A program made the position numbers and the translations under genes. A stretch of DNA of 56,518 nt from an uncultured Shewanella sp. (lineage in GTDB: Bacteria > Pseudomonadota > Gammaproteobacteria > Enterobacterales > Shewanellaceae). The stretch is taken from assembly GCF_947491715.1 (NCBI RefSeq), contig NZ_CANLKR010000032.1, positions 1 to 56,518 of the forward strand, given 5' to 3'. Below the pieces are notes generated by a model. That model saw only the letters and a program-made list of their open reading frames with translations. It did not search any database and was not told the DNA's origin. Below are positions 26,249 through 35,631 of this stretch, in pieces. Position 1 is the first letter of the stretch. Each line of letters starts with the position of its first letter.

Positions 26249-27286
26249 TTAAAATTGCGTCCCAGTATTAACACTTTTCTTTTCTGCATCTTCACGAGTG
26301 ATCACCCCGTGGTTAAGCAGTTCGTGCAAACATTGATCCAGTGTTTGCATGCCATGGGTCATGCCAGTTTGAATGGCGGAATACATCTGTGGGATCTTAT
26401 CCTCACGAATAAGGTTGCGAATAGCTGGTGTCGCTATCATGATTTCATGAGCAGCCACCCTCCCTCCTTCGATTTTTTTGATCAAGGTCTGAGAGATCAC
26501 CGCTTGCAAAGACTCTGATAACATAGTGCGCACCATAGACTTCTCTCCTTCAGGAAACACATCCACTATCCTATCAATGGTTTTAGCCGCCGACGTGGTA
26601 TGTAAAGTGCCAAAGACTAAGTGCCCTGTTTCAGCCGCTGTCATGGCTAAACGTATGGTTTCAAGATCCCGCATTTCTCCAACCAAAATCACATCGGGAT
26701 CCTCACGTAATGCACTGCGAAGTGCAGCGTTAAAACTATGGGTATCACGATGTACTTCTCTTTGATTAATTAGGCAGTTTTTATTTTTATGCACAAACTC
26801 AATCGGATCTTCTATAGTCAAAATATGTTCATGTCGATTGTCGTTGATATAATCAATTAACGCTGCGAGCGTAGTACTTTTCCCTGATCCCGTTGGACCT
26901 GTCACTAGCACCAGCCCTCTTGGGAAACTAGCCACTTTTAGAAAAATATCAGGCGCATGTAACTGCTCTAAACTTAAAATTTCATTAGGAATAGTACGAA
27001 ACACAGCCCCTGCACCTCTTGCATGATGAAACGCATTCACCCTAAACCGAGCCAGTTCTGGAACATCAAAAGAAAAGTCAACTTCTAAATCAGTCTCAAA
27101 AGCTAATCGCTGCTTATCGTTCATGATGTCATAAACCAGCTTATGGACAGTTTCATGATCAAATACAGGGAGATTAATCTTTCTGACTTCGCCATCGACG
27201 CGTATCATAGGAGAGACATTCGCTGAAAGATGGAGATCAGACGCATTATGCTTCACGCTAAAGGCTAACAGTTCTGTAATATCCAT
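26249..27286 (-). CDS. pilT: Type IV pilus retraction ATPase PilT
   Basis: A 345-residue hexameric ATPase that depolymerises pili at the inner-membrane base. Walker A GPTGSGKST, Asp-box ILTIEDPIEFVHKNKNCLI, Walker B PDVILVGEMRD, His-box GHLVFGTLHTTSAAKTIDRI and the retraction-specific AIRNLIRE are all present. Length equals the family standard. The gene is divergent from yggS by only 33 bp, the conserved arrangement in Pseudomonas, Vibrio and Shewanella. Confidence 0.97.
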   Translation of the reverse strand: MDITELLAFSVKHNASDLHLSANVSPMIRVDGEVRKINLPVFDHETVHKLVYDIMNDKQRLAFETDLEVDFSFDVPELARFRVNAFHHARGAGAVFRTIPNEILSLEQLHAPDIFLKVASFPRGLVLVTGPTGSGKSTTLAALIDYINDNRHEHILTIEDPIEFVHKNKNCLINQREVHRDTHSFNAALRSALREDPDVILVGEMRDLETIRLAMTAAETGHLVFGTLHTTSAAKTIDRIVDVFPEGEKSMVRTMLSESLQAVISQTLIKKIEGGRVAAHEIMIATPAIRNLIREDKIPQMYSAIQTGMTHGMQTLDQCLHELLNHGVITREDAEKKSVNTGTQF

Positions 27287-27319
27287 ATTTTTCTAATATC
27301 CATATTTAAGTAGAACACA

Positions 27320-28024
27320 ATGACCAGCATACAAAATAAACTTAAGCACTCACAAAAAAGGATAGCTCAAGCAGCCAAAAACGCGTCCAGAGAACCGCAA
27401 GAAATCAACTTACTGGCCGTCAGTAAAACAAAACCTATCAGTGATATTGTTGAAGCTTACCAAGAAGGACAACGCTTATTTGGCGAAAATTATGTTCAAG
27501 AAGCAGAAATAAAAATACGCGCTTTAAAAGAAACCTATGCTGATATCGAATGGCACTTTATCGGGCCACTTCAATCGAATAAAACCAAAACAGTAAGCCA
27601 ACTATTCCATTGGGTTCATACCTTAGATAGAGAAAAAATTGCCACCCGCTTGAGTGAGCAACGTCCAGATACTCTCCCCCCCCTGAACGTTTGTATTCAA
27701 GTCAATATCGGTAAAGAAATCACTAAGTCAGGTGTTCAATGCAATGAAATTATCACGCTTGCTAAACATATAAGTACACTACCCAACATTCAATTACGAG
27801 GACTGATGGCCATCCCTTCAGCCAATGTGGATGAACAAAAAGCCCGTTTAGAATTAGCCCAATTACACTCCTCTTTTATTGCACTAAAACAGCTTTATCC
27901 GCAAATCGACACGCTATCTGTAGGCATGAGCCAAGATTTAGAATTAGCCATAGAATATGGTTCAACCTTAGTCCGTATTGGCAGTGCCATTTTCGGTGCC
28001 AGAAAGAATAAAAAGGAAACATAA
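27320..28024 (+). CDS. yggS: PLP homeostasis protein YggS/PROSC
   Basis: A 234-residue fold-type III PLP-binding protein. Lys36 in LLAVSKTKP is the PLP lysine (same number as E. coli), FGENYVQEA and WHFIGPLQSNK are family signatures, and SVGMSQDLELAIEYGSTLVRIGSAIFG forms the phosphate site. It has no known catalytic activity and balances free PLP. First gene of a plus-strand block with proC, yggT and rdgB, as in many gammaproteobacteria. Confidence 0.96.
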   Translation: MTSIQNKLKHSQKRIAQAAKNASREPQEINLLAVSKTKPISDIVEAYQEGQRLFGENYVQEAEIKIRALKETYADIEWHFIGPLQSNKTKTVSQLFHWVHTLDREKIATRLSEQRPDTLPPLNVCIQVNIGKEITKSGVQCNEIITLAKHISTLPNIQLRGLMAIPSANVDEQKARLELAQLHSSFIALKQLYPQIDTLSVGMSQDLELAIEYGSTLVRIGSAIFGARKNKKET

Positions 28025-28145
28025 AAGCAATTTTAACAAATCAACACAAAAACAGTGGTAAAATACACCCAAGATGGGTAAAAATATCTTTTAACCCAGT
28101 ATACTAATGACGCTAAAAATCATTAAATGAGTAAAGAGAGAAAAC

Positions 28146-28964
28146 ATGTCGCAAAAAAGTGTTTGCTTTATCGGTGCTGGAAACATGACTCGCAGTATCG
28201 TCAGTGGCCTCATTAGAAATGGCTATAACCCACAATTAATTAGAGTCACTAATCCAAGCTTACCCAAACTCGATGCTATGGCGAATGATTTTGGCGTACA
28301 GGTATTTCAAGACAATCTTGAAGCAGCCGCTTTATCAGAAGTCATCATACTCAGTGTTAAACCACAATTTATGCGGGACGTCTGTCAACAGCTTGCTAAA
28401 CTGGATTTAACGGATAAATTTATCATAACCAAAGCTGCAGGTATTACCATCCAGCACTACCAAGATTATTTTGGTCAACCCACTGAAATTATTCGCACTA
28501 TGCCCAATACACCAACACAAATTGAAATGGGGTTGACAGGATTATTCGCATCAAAAAATGTACCTTTTGAACACAAGCGATTTGCCGAACAAATAATGCA
28601 AACTGGTGGAGAAGTGATTTGGGTAGAACATGAGCGAGAGCTTAACGATGTCATTGCCCTTGCTGGCAGTGCCCCCGCTTATTTTTACCTTTTTATGGAA
28701 GCCATGGTTGAAAGCGCTGTCAAAAAAGGAGTAAATGAAAATAAAGCCAGACAAATGGCGCAGCAAGCGGCCTTAGGTGCCGCGCAGATGGCTAAACACA
28801 ATAATGATATCAGCTTGGCTCAATTGAGGCTAAATGTCACCTCTAAAGGTGGCACAACAGCACAAGCTATCGACACCTTTGAAAAAGGAAATTTAAGAGG
28901 TCTAGTTGATAACGCTATGACAAACTGTATTGCTCGGGCCGAAGAAATGGCCGAACAATTCTAA
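28146..28964 (+). CDS. proC: Pyrroline-5-carboxylate reductase
   Basis: A 272-residue enzyme for the last step of proline synthesis, reducing pyrroline-5-carboxylate with NAD(P)H. CFIGAGNMTRSIVSGLI is the Rossmann motif, followed by IRTMPNTPTQIEMGLTG and the C-terminal signature LRLNVTSKGGTTAQAIDTFE. It sits between yggS and yggT as in other Shewanella-like genomes. The 121-bp gap from yggS may contain a separate promoter. Confidence 0.96.
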   Translation: MSQKSVCFIGAGNMTRSIVSGLIRNGYNPQLIRVTNPSLPKLDAMANDFGVQVFQDNLEAAALSEVIILSVKPQFMRDVCQQLAKLDLTDKFIITKAAGITIQHYQDYFGQPTEIIRTMPNTPTQIEMGLTGLFASKNVPFEHKRFAEQIMQTGGEVIWVEHERELNDVIALAGSAPAYFYLFMEAMVESAVKKGVNENKARQMAQQAALGAAQMAKHNNDISLAQLRLNVTSKGGTTAQAIDTFEKGNLRGLVDNAMTNCIARAEEMAEQF

Positions 28965-28995
28965 CTTATCCACTTTTTACTAGTTGAGTAACAAT

Positions 28996-29544
28996 ATGAA
29001 TGCAATGAGCTTTTTGGTAAATACTTTATTTGATCTTTATTTAATGGTTGTCATATTACGTATTTGGTTACAAGCAGCCCGTGCCGATTTTTATAACCCA
29101 TTTAGTCAGTTTATCGTCAAAGCGACTCAGCCGATCATCGCCCCACTGCGCCGAGTGATCCCATCGATGGGAAGATTAGATACTGCATCGATTTTATTAG
29201 CACTCATCGTCGTCGCTCTAAAATATACTATTTTAAGCCTAATGGTTGGCGCTGCATTGGATGTGCCGAGTATTTTACTTATCTCCATTGTCTCCGTCTT
29301 TAAAGAAGCTGGCGTGCTGTTATTCTGGATGCTGATTTTACGTGCTATTCTCAGCTGGGTGAGTCAAGGACAAAATCCTATTGAAATGGTTATGGTACAA
29401 CTAACTGAGCCATTTTTAGGCCCAATTAGACGCATCATACCTCCAATGGGCGGGCTCGACCTTTCTTTATTAGTATTAATGATTATTCTTAATTTCTTAA
29501 ATATCCTATTAGTTCAATACGTGCCTTACTGGGCGAGCGTTTAA
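28996..29544 (+). CDS. yggT: YggT-family inner-membrane protein
   Basis: A 182-residue protein with two tandem YggT repeats, each with a membrane segment, an RIWLQAARADFYNPFSQFIV- or RAILSWVSQGQNPIEMVM-type loop, and the PIIAPLRRVIPSMGRLD- or PFLGPIRRIIPPMGGLD-type motif. Function is unclear; a role in osmotic or potassium tolerance has been reported for some members. Start taken at the ATG at 28996; a TTG at 28984 is possible. The operon partner yggU is not found between this gene and rdgB. Confidence 0.93.
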   Translation: MNAMSFLVNTLFDLYLMVVILRIWLQAARADFYNPFSQFIVKATQPIIAPLRRVIPSMGRLDTASILLALIVVALKYTILSLMVGAALDVPSILLISIVSVFKEAGVLLFWMLILRAILSWVSQGQNPIEMVMVQLTEPFLGPIRRIIPPMGGLDLSLLVLMIILNFLNILLVQYVPYWASV

Positions 29545-29555
29545 CTGACATGTTT

Positions 29556-29579
29556 GAGTGGCAATCATTTTTGCCACTC
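29556..29579 (+). terminator. Terminator after yggT
   Basis: GAGTGGCAA (29556-29564) pairs with TTGCCACTC (29571-29579) around a 6-nt loop and is followed by TATTT. It separates proC-yggT from the next gene. Confidence 0.8.
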
Positions 29580-29689
29580 TATTTAACCTTATTTTTAAGG
29601 CAATATCTGTTACAACACTTTTCTTCTCACCCAGACTCTGTTGAATAGACTAAAATAACACAATAAATAAAACACTAAGGAAAGGTATT

Positions 29690-30142
29690 ATGTTGCTCGC
29701 ACGCTTATCCAATACTGTCAAAGCTCTCCTCATAGCAAGCCTATTATGCAGCCCGCTCACTTTCGCCGAACAAAAACAAACGGTCGGTAACTATGATATT
29801 CACTATATTGCCTTTGACAGTACCTTTCTCACACCTCAAATAGCCAAAGCCTATGATTTAAAACGCAGTCGCTATACTGGTATTGTTAATATTTCAGTAT
29901 TGAATAACAGTAGCCCAAAACAGGAAGCCGTTGCGGTTGAACTATCAGGTACCGCTAATAATTTACTCGATGCCAGAAAAAAATTAACCTTTAAAGAAAT
30001 AAAAGAAGGCAAAGCTATTTATTATATTGCTGAAATACCTTATCGAGACGATCAAGAAATTAACTTCAATATCAATGTTAAATACGGTTCTAAGCTCAAC
30101 ACACAGTTAAAGTTCAAACATAAATTTTATGTTGATCAATAA
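29690..30142 (+). CDS. DUF4426 exported protein
   Basis: A 150-residue protein with a signal peptide (hydrophobic core LLIASLLCSPLTFA, cleavage near residue 26). The mature part is beta-rich (NYDIHYIAFDSTFLTPQIA; YTGIVNISVLN) and matches DUF4426, a periplasmic family of unknown function found almost always between yggT/yggU and rdgB in marine gammaproteobacteria. AAGGAAAGG provides the ribosome-binding site. Confidence 0.88.
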   Translation: MLLARLSNTVKALLIASLLCSPLTFAEQKQTVGNYDIHYIAFDSTFLTPQIAKAYDLKRSRYTGIVNISVLNNSSPKQEAVAVELSGTANNLLDARKKLTFKEIKEGKAIYYIAEIPYRDDQEINFNINVKYGSKLNTQLKFKHKFYVDQ

Positions 30143-30347
30143 GATCAGATACAATTAGCACCCAAGCGACATCAAAGAAAAAGTGTCGAGTCGCTTGGGT
30201 ATCATCCGCTCATTTTATATATTCACTGACTATTCCTTTATAACACCCCTTCTTTCTAAGCCTAAAACTCGCGTTATGCTTGCTTGCGCGTTATCATTGC
30301 GCCGTATTTTCAATGCATATTTCAATATAACAAAAAAGGTTATTCCA

Positions 30348-30941
30348 ATGAACAAAATCGTATTGGCCAGCGGTAATAAAGGTAAGCTAAAAGAGTTTTC
30401 AGAATTGATGAATAACTACGGTATCGACGTTCTAGCTCAAAGTCAGTTTAATGTGAGTGACGTGGCCGAAACTGGCACCACCTTTGTTGAAAATGCGATC
30501 ATCAAAGCACGTCATGCGGCTAAAATAACAGGACTCGCCGCCATCGCTGATGACTCAGGTATTGAAGTCGATTTTCTTCAGGGCGCTCCAGGCATTTACT
30601 CCGCACGTTATTCCGGCAAAGGGGAAAAAGCCAACTATGAAAAAGTACTTCACACGCTTGCAGATACCACAAACCGCAACGCACGTTTTCAATGTGTTCT
30701 CGTTTATATGCGCCATGGAGACGATCCTAGCCCAATCATTTGTCAAGCTTCTTGGGAAGGTAGCATAGACTTTAGCCCCAAAGGCAATAATGGTCATGGA
30801 TACGACCCTATTTTTATTCCTCAAGGTTATGAATGCACGGCTGCACAATTAAGCAGTGAAGTCAAAAATACACTTAGCCATAGAGGGAAAGCATTAACCT
30901 TACTCATCACTGAAATGAAAAATAAGGGACTGATTAATTAA
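30348..30941 (+). CDS. rdgB: dITP/XTP pyrophosphatase (house-cleaning NTPase)
   Basis: A 197-residue Ham1/RdgB enzyme that removes dITP, ITP and XTP from the nucleotide pool. IVLASGNKGKLKEF is the N-terminal nucleotide-binding signature; ETGTTFVENAIIKA, AIADDSGIEVD (metal site), GAPGIYSARYSG and GHGYDPIF follow. The start at 30348 has AAGG upstream and gives family length; the longer frame from 30183 is not supported. Its TAA overlaps the hemW ATG (TAATG), indicating translational coupling. Confidence 0.96.
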   Translation: MNKIVLASGNKGKLKEFSELMNNYGIDVLAQSQFNVSDVAETGTTFVENAIIKARHAAKITGLAAIADDSGIEVDFLQGAPGIYSARYSGKGEKANYEKVLHTLADTTNRNARFQCVLVYMRHGDDPSPIICQASWEGSIDFSPKGNNGHGYDPIFIPQGYECTAAQLSSEVKNTLSHRGKALTLLITEMKNKGLIN

Positions 30942-32077
30942 TGTTAGTTCTGCCTCCACTTAGCCTTTATATTCATATTCCTTGGTGCGTGCAAAAATGC
31001 CCCTATTGTGACTTTAACTCCCATGGTCAGCAAAGTGAACTTCCACAAAAAGAGTATATTGATGCCTTACTGAAAGATCTCCAGCAAGATATCCATTACG
31101 TGCAAGGACGCCATCTCGCTACCATTTTTATTGGAGGCGGCACACCCTCATTATTTGAAGCGAGTCAAATCGCGCGTCTACTGAAAGGTGTTGAAAAACT
31201 GATCCCTTTTAATAAAGCCATAGAAATCACCATGGAAGCAAATCCAGGGACATTAGAACATGATGATTTCAAAGCATATCAAAAAGCTGGGATCACACGA
31301 TTATCTATTGGAGTTCAAAGCTTCGCTAAAGAGAAACTGAACCTCTTAGGTCGAATTCATGGCGAAAAAGAAGCAAAAACCGCCGCAACTAAAGCGGCCC
31401 AAGCAGGATATAAGAGTTTCAATATTGATTTAATGCATGGCTTGCCCAATCAAAATTTTGAAGAAGCCATGTCAGATATTGATACCGCTGCAAAACTGAA
31501 CCCTCCCCACTTATCTTGGTATCAATTAACCATAGAGCCCAATACCTTATTCCATTCTAAGCCACCACAGCTTCCCGATGATGAAGCACTTTGGCAAATT
31601 TATGAGCAAGGACAAAAAAAACTAGCAGCGCTAGGTTATGAACAATACGAAATATCGGCTTATGCCAAACCAGGATTCCAATGCCAGCATAATATTAACT
31701 ATTGGCAATTTGGCGATTATCTTGGCATAGGTTGTGGTGCTCATGGCAAGATCACCTACCTAGCCAAGAACACCCTATTGCGTACCGTCAAAATAAAACA
31801 CCCTAAAGGTTACCTTGCCGCTAGCAATTATACCTTTGATGTCAATATTATCGAAGAAGACGACAGGGCACTTGAATATTTAATGAATCGCCTCAGGCTC
31901 ATGCTCCCGATCCCTAAAGAGGAATTTGAGCAACGAACGGGACTTTCAAGTGAGAGGATTCAATCGGGTATAGAAAAAGCCGTCACTAAAGGCTTATTAA
32001 TCGATAGCCCAACACAATGGACATTAACCCCGAAAGGCCACATGTTTGTTAATGAATTACTCGCTCAGTTCTGTTAG
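30941..32077 (+). CDS. hemW: Radical SAM heme chaperone HemW
   Basis: A 378-residue HemN-like protein. The radical-SAM cluster motif CVQKCPYC is at Cys16, Cys20 and Cys23, followed by FIGGGTPSLF and TMEANPGTLE. It lacks the extra HemN N-terminal segment, so it is HemW, which inserts heme into respiratory enzymes, rather than coproporphyrinogen dehydrogenase. One-base overlap with rdgB and a terminator 29 bp after the stop mark the end of this operon. Confidence 0.95.
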   Translation: MLVLPPLSLYIHIPWCVQKCPYCDFNSHGQQSELPQKEYIDALLKDLQQDIHYVQGRHLATIFIGGGTPSLFEASQIARLLKGVEKLIPFNKAIEITMEANPGTLEHDDFKAYQKAGITRLSIGVQSFAKEKLNLLGRIHGEKEAKTAATKAAQAGYKSFNIDLMHGLPNQNFEEAMSDIDTAAKLNPPHLSWYQLTIEPNTLFHSKPPQLPDDEALWQIYEQGQKKLAALGYEQYEISAYAKPGFQCQHNINYWQFGDYLGIGCGAHGKITYLAKNTLLRTVKIKHPKGYLAASNYTFDVNIIEEDDRALEYLMNRLRLMLPIPKEEFEQRTGLSSERIQSGIEKAVTKGLLIDSPTQWTLTPKGHMFVNELLAQFC

Positions 32078-32105
32078 AGATAACATGTAGAAACACTTAG
32101 TAACA

Positions 32106-32137
32106 AATAAAGCTCAACATTAAGCTTGAGCTTTATT
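32106..32137 (+). terminator. Terminator of the rdgB-hemW operon
   Basis: AATAAAGCTCAA (32106-32117) pairs with TTGAGCTTTATT (32126-32137) around an 8-nt loop. It lies between hemW and the DUF885 gene. Confidence 0.8.
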
Positions 32138-32170
32138 ATCATATGGCCATTGAACATAACAAGGCCCATC

Positions 32171-34021
32171 ATGAAGACATCGACTAATTTAAGCATTCTA
32201 GCTCTGTCTATTTCGCTTACCTTTTCCACAGTAGCAATATCCAGCCAACAAAACATGACTGACTCCCCTGCTAACAAAGCTGTTAGCAATATTGCCGCTG
32301 AAACTGAAACAGAAAAAGCAAATGCGCTTTTTGAAGCCATTTTCATGGAAGAATTGATGACAGATCCCATGGAACAAACACGCTTAGGCATGAAAACCCA
32401 TTATGGTGAATGGGGAGATGTGGGAGAGACTGCTGATAATGAAAAAATAAAACGGGCTAAGCAACATCTAATTCAATTAAATAAAATAAATCCACAAAAA
32501 CTGGATAGGCAAGCTTTACTTAGCTTTCAGCTATTAACTCAAAAACTAAAACAACAAATTGCGAATGAGCAATGGCGTTATCATAATTACCCTGTTAGCC
32601 AAATGAGAGGCTCACATGCAGGTATGGTCTCTTTTTTAATTAACCATCATACAATAGACAACCTTGAAGATGCTAAGGCCTATATTAGTCGTCTAAATGC
32701 CATGCCAAAGCGTTTAAATCAAGTTGAAAACCAACTAAGAATAAGGGCGAATAAAGGCATTATCGCGCCCAGTTTCATTTTCCCCTATGTCATTTCAGAC
32801 AGCCAAAACATCATCACAGGTTTCCCGTTTGATGATGGCGCGCCCAATGTCCTTTGGCAAGACTTTAATCATAAAATTAATGCATTAAATCTACCTCAAC
32901 GCACAGAAGAGGCATTATTGGTTTCGGCAAAAAAAGCATTAACAAAGAAAGTCCAACCCGCTTACAGTCAATTTATTAACTATATTAATCAACTCAGTAA
33001 ACGCAGTAATAATGAGGCGGGTGTCTGGAAATTCCCACAGGGCGAGCAATTCTATAACGACGCACTGACTAAAACGACCACAACTCCATTAACGGCTGAT
33101 GAAATTTATCAAATAGGGCTGTCCGAAGTTGAACGTATTCATGATGAAATGCGTAGCATCATGAAAAAAGTCGGCTTTAAAGGCACATTGCAAGACTTCT
33201 TTGTACACATGCGAAACAGTAAAGCATTTTACTACCCAGACACTGAGCAAGGTAAGAGTGATTATTTGCATGATGCAACTGCCCTTATTGATAATATGGC
33301 GTTAAGGCTGGATGAAAGCTTTAAAATAAAACCTAAGGCCCCGTTAACCGTAAAACGGGTTGAAGCCTTTAGAGAAAAATCTGCAGGTAAAGCATTTTAT
33401 AATGCCCCTTCAGCCGATAGCACACGTCCAGGTATTTATTATGCTAATTTATATAAAATGGAAGCCATGCCAAAATATCAAATGGAAGCACTAGCTTACC
33501 ATGAGGGCATTCCTGGCCATCATATGCAAATAGCCATAGCACAAGAACTAGAAGGGATCCCTAAGTTCAGAAAATTTGGCGGCTATACTGCATACATCGA
33601 AGGCTGGGGGCTCTACAGTGAATATTTCCCTAAAGAAATGGGACTTTATTCCGATCCTTATTCCGATTTTGGTCGTTTGTCCATGGAATTATGGCGAGCG
33701 TGTCGACTGGTTGTCGATACAGGGATCCATCAAAAAAAATGGACACGTGAACAAGGTATTCAATACTATATGAACAATACGCCCAATGCCGGATCTGACG
33801 CCATAAAAATGGTTGAGCGTCACATTGTGATGCCTTCACAAGCCACAGCTTATAAAATTGGTATGCTAAAAATCCTTGAATTACGCCAAAAAGCACAGCA
33901 AGCATTAGGTGAGCAATTTGACATTCGTGATTTTCACACTTTAATTTTAGCCAACGGTGCACTGCCACTTAATATATTAGAACAGCAGGTTGACGATTGG
34001 ATTAAAATAAGCAAACACTAA
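32171..34021 (+). CDS. DUF885 family exported metallopeptidase-like protein
   Basis: A 616-residue protein with an N-terminal signal-like segment (hydrophobic ILALSISLTFSTVAISS). The zinc-site motif HEGIPGHH is at residues 444-451, with a downstream IEGWGLYSEYF glutamate motif, both characteristic of DUF885. The family is probably made of zinc peptidases; substrate unknown. The start at 32171 has AAGG 8 nt upstream; a TTG-started longer frame (32126) overlaps the terminator and is rejected. Monocistronic, with a strong shared terminator at its end. Confidence 0.88.
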   Translation: MKTSTNLSILALSISLTFSTVAISSQQNMTDSPANKAVSNIAAETETEKANALFEAIFMEELMTDPMEQTRLGMKTHYGEWGDVGETADNEKIKRAKQHLIQLNKINPQKLDRQALLSFQLLTQKLKQQIANEQWRYHNYPVSQMRGSHAGMVSFLINHHTIDNLEDAKAYISRLNAMPKRLNQVENQLRIRANKGIIAPSFIFPYVISDSQNIITGFPFDDGAPNVLWQDFNHKINALNLPQRTEEALLVSAKKALTKKVQPAYSQFINYINQLSKRSNNEAGVWKFPQGEQFYNDALTKTTTTPLTADEIYQIGLSEVERIHDEMRSIMKKVGFKGTLQDFFVHMRNSKAFYYPDTEQGKSDYLHDATALIDNMALRLDESFKIKPKAPLTVKRVEAFREKSAGKAFYNAPSADSTRPGIYYANLYKMEAMPKYQMEALAYHEGIPGHHMQIAIAQELEGIPKFRKFGGYTAYIEGWGLYSEYFPKEMGLYSDPYSDFGRLSMELWRACRLVVDTGIHQKKWTREQGIQYYMNNTPNAGSDAIKMVERHIVMPSQATAYKIGMLKILELRQKAQQALGEQFDIRDFHTLILANGALPLNILEQQVDDWIKISKH

Positions 34022-34040
34022 AATTTAAAAATCAGATTTC

Positions 34041-34069
34041 AAAAGGGGGGCTTTAAAAGCCCCCCTTTT
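34041..34069. terminator. Bidirectional terminator between DUF885 and LysR genes
   Basis: AAAAGGGGGGCTTT meets AAAGCCCCCCTTTT with almost no loop. The A- and T-runs on both sides serve both convergent genes. Confidence 0.93.
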
Positions 34070-34073
34070 CACT

Positions 34074-35018
34074 TTATGGCTTTCTTTTCGCATAAAGTTC
34101 TTTGTATTTTTCATCCCAATAAGGTGGGCTACCAATATGACCTTTAATAAACTCAATAAAGGCGCTGACCTTCGGCGCTAAATGTTTACGTCTTGGGTAT
34201 ACCGCTTGCAAAGGCAAATGTTGCGTCAATTGCCAATCGTTAAGTAATGGTACTAAAGTGCCTTTCTCGATTTCATCTTCAAGTAAATAACTGGCTAAAT
34301 AAACCACGCCTAAACCATTAACCGCTGCAGACTTTAAGGCTGGCGCATTATCAATACGAAAGTTACCCGATACACCTATTTCACAGTAATCATCACCTTG
34401 CTTAAATTGCCAAGTGCTGTGCTCATGCCACTCACCTTGATAAACCAAACAATTATGATCCACTAACTGTTCAGGTCTTGCAGGCTTGCCATGTTTTGCT
34501 AAATATTCTGGCGATGCCACTAATAAAAATTGGCATTTCATCAAAGGACGCGCCACCATGCCTAAAGGCAGTTGTTCTGATAAGGTCAGCAATAAATCAA
34601 GCCCTTCGCTGACAATGTCAACTTTATGATCTAATAAACTGACCTGTAATTCTAGCTCTGGGTGCATTTCCATAAACTTTGGAATAGCGGGAATAATGTG
34701 CATTGAACCAAAAGACTGAGAAATACCAACCTTCAATAACCCCCGCGTTGCATCATTTAAGTTATGAACACTCGCAATAGCTTGATCTGCGTCTCTTAAT
34801 AACTCTTCTCCTTGAGAGTATAATAGTTCACCCGCTTCGGTAAGGCTTAAGCTTCGTGTGGTACGCTGAATAAGCTGAACACCCAGTTTATGCTCAAGAT
34901 CGGCAACTTGAGTACTCACTTTTGATTTAGAGATACCCAACTTTCTCGCTGCAGCACTAAAACTGCCAGCTCGGGCTACATGGGTAAAAATAGCGATAGG
35001 TTCCAACAGTTCTAACAT
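34074..35018 (-). CDS. LysR-family transcriptional regulator (CrgA/DsdC-like subgroup)
   Basis: A 314-residue LysR protein. Helix-turn-helix at residues 1-60 (EPIAIFTHVARAGSFSAAAR, GISKSKVSTQVADLE), then an effector-binding domain containing LKVGISQSFGSMHIIP and RIDNAPALKSAAVNGLGV. The subgroup contains regulators of efflux, quinone or aldehyde responses. There is no divergent neighbour within 500 bp, so its target is unknown. The upstream gap holds the second MITE copy, which may separate it from a former neighbour. Confidence 0.88.
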   Translation of the reverse strand: MLELLEPIAIFTHVARAGSFSAAARKLGISKSKVSTQVADLEHKLGVQLIQRTTRSLSLTEAGELLYSQGEELLRDADQAIASVHNLNDATRGLLKVGISQSFGSMHIIPAIPKFMEMHPELELQVSLLDHKVDIVSEGLDLLLTLSEQLPLGMVARPLMKCQFLLVASPEYLAKHGKPARPEQLVDHNCLVYQGEWHEHSTWQFKQGDDYCEIGVSGNFRIDNAPALKSAAVNGLGVVYLASYLLEDEIEKGTLVPLLNDWQLTQHLPLQAVYPRRKHLAPKVSAFIEFIKGHIGSPPYWDEKYKELYAKRKP

Positions 35019-35306
35019 TTAAATTGCCTTAAAGTCTTTACAGCACTAAAGATGCATTAATTCTTATTTATACCCATCACATATGATGATAATCCATTGG
35101 CTTATCATTCAAATGAAAACTTCATTTCAAAAAATCCGCTTTTTTGAAAATCAGTAAACGAATATGAATAGGCAGTGATAACATTTTTAGTATACCAAAC
35201 TATTTCATTAACACATAAATAAGTGTAAAAACAAACCAATATACTCATCCATATGTGAACACTACATGATTATTAAGTACTGAGAAAGTCAAAATAAAGT
35301 GATAAC
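35019..35306. other. Intergenic region upstream of the LysR gene
   Basis: AT-rich, about 290 bp, directly before MITE copy 2. No gene and no confident regulatory site seen. Confidence 0.4.
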
Positions 35307-35573
35307 TATACCCGTGATACTTGAAGATGCAGGATTCAGCTGGAATTAAAAGCCTTTTAGGCAAGGCTTTGAACAGCGTGCCTAGTCATTCTAAGCTGAT
35401 GTTTAATAACGCAGTATAAAAGGCTTTTAAACCAGCCCTTTGGGAGTCTGTAAAATCACCTACTTCTGCGTTGTATCACCTTAAAAGGCAATAAGCATTC
35501 CTGCAATAATACGCCTTGAATTAGGCACTTTTACAGGCTCTGAAAACAGGCATCTTCAAGTATCACGGGTATA
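35307..35573. mobile_element. MITE-like palindromic element, copy 2 (267 bp)
   Basis: Same perfect 24-bp terminal inverted repeats as the copy at 1611-1926, and the same internal nested inverted repeats. It differs by an internal 49-bp deletion and about three substitutions, so the two copies are recent. It sits between the LysR gene and glsB; no target gene is disrupted. Confidence 0.85.
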
Positions 35574-35631
35574 GAAGGAAATGAAGTCCAAACAAGCTGG
35601 ACTTTATCGAATATTCACATCAAAAAAATGC

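Noticed and set aside
30183..30347. N-terminal extension of RdgB (55 residues)
   Set aside because: The internal ATG at 30348 has a Shine-Dalgarno and begins the conserved Ham1 motif; the extension has no family counterpart.
32126..32171. TTG-initiated N-terminal extension of the DUF885 protein
   Set aside because: It would begin inside the hemW terminator hairpin, whereas the ATG at 32171 has AAGG and starts a signal peptide.
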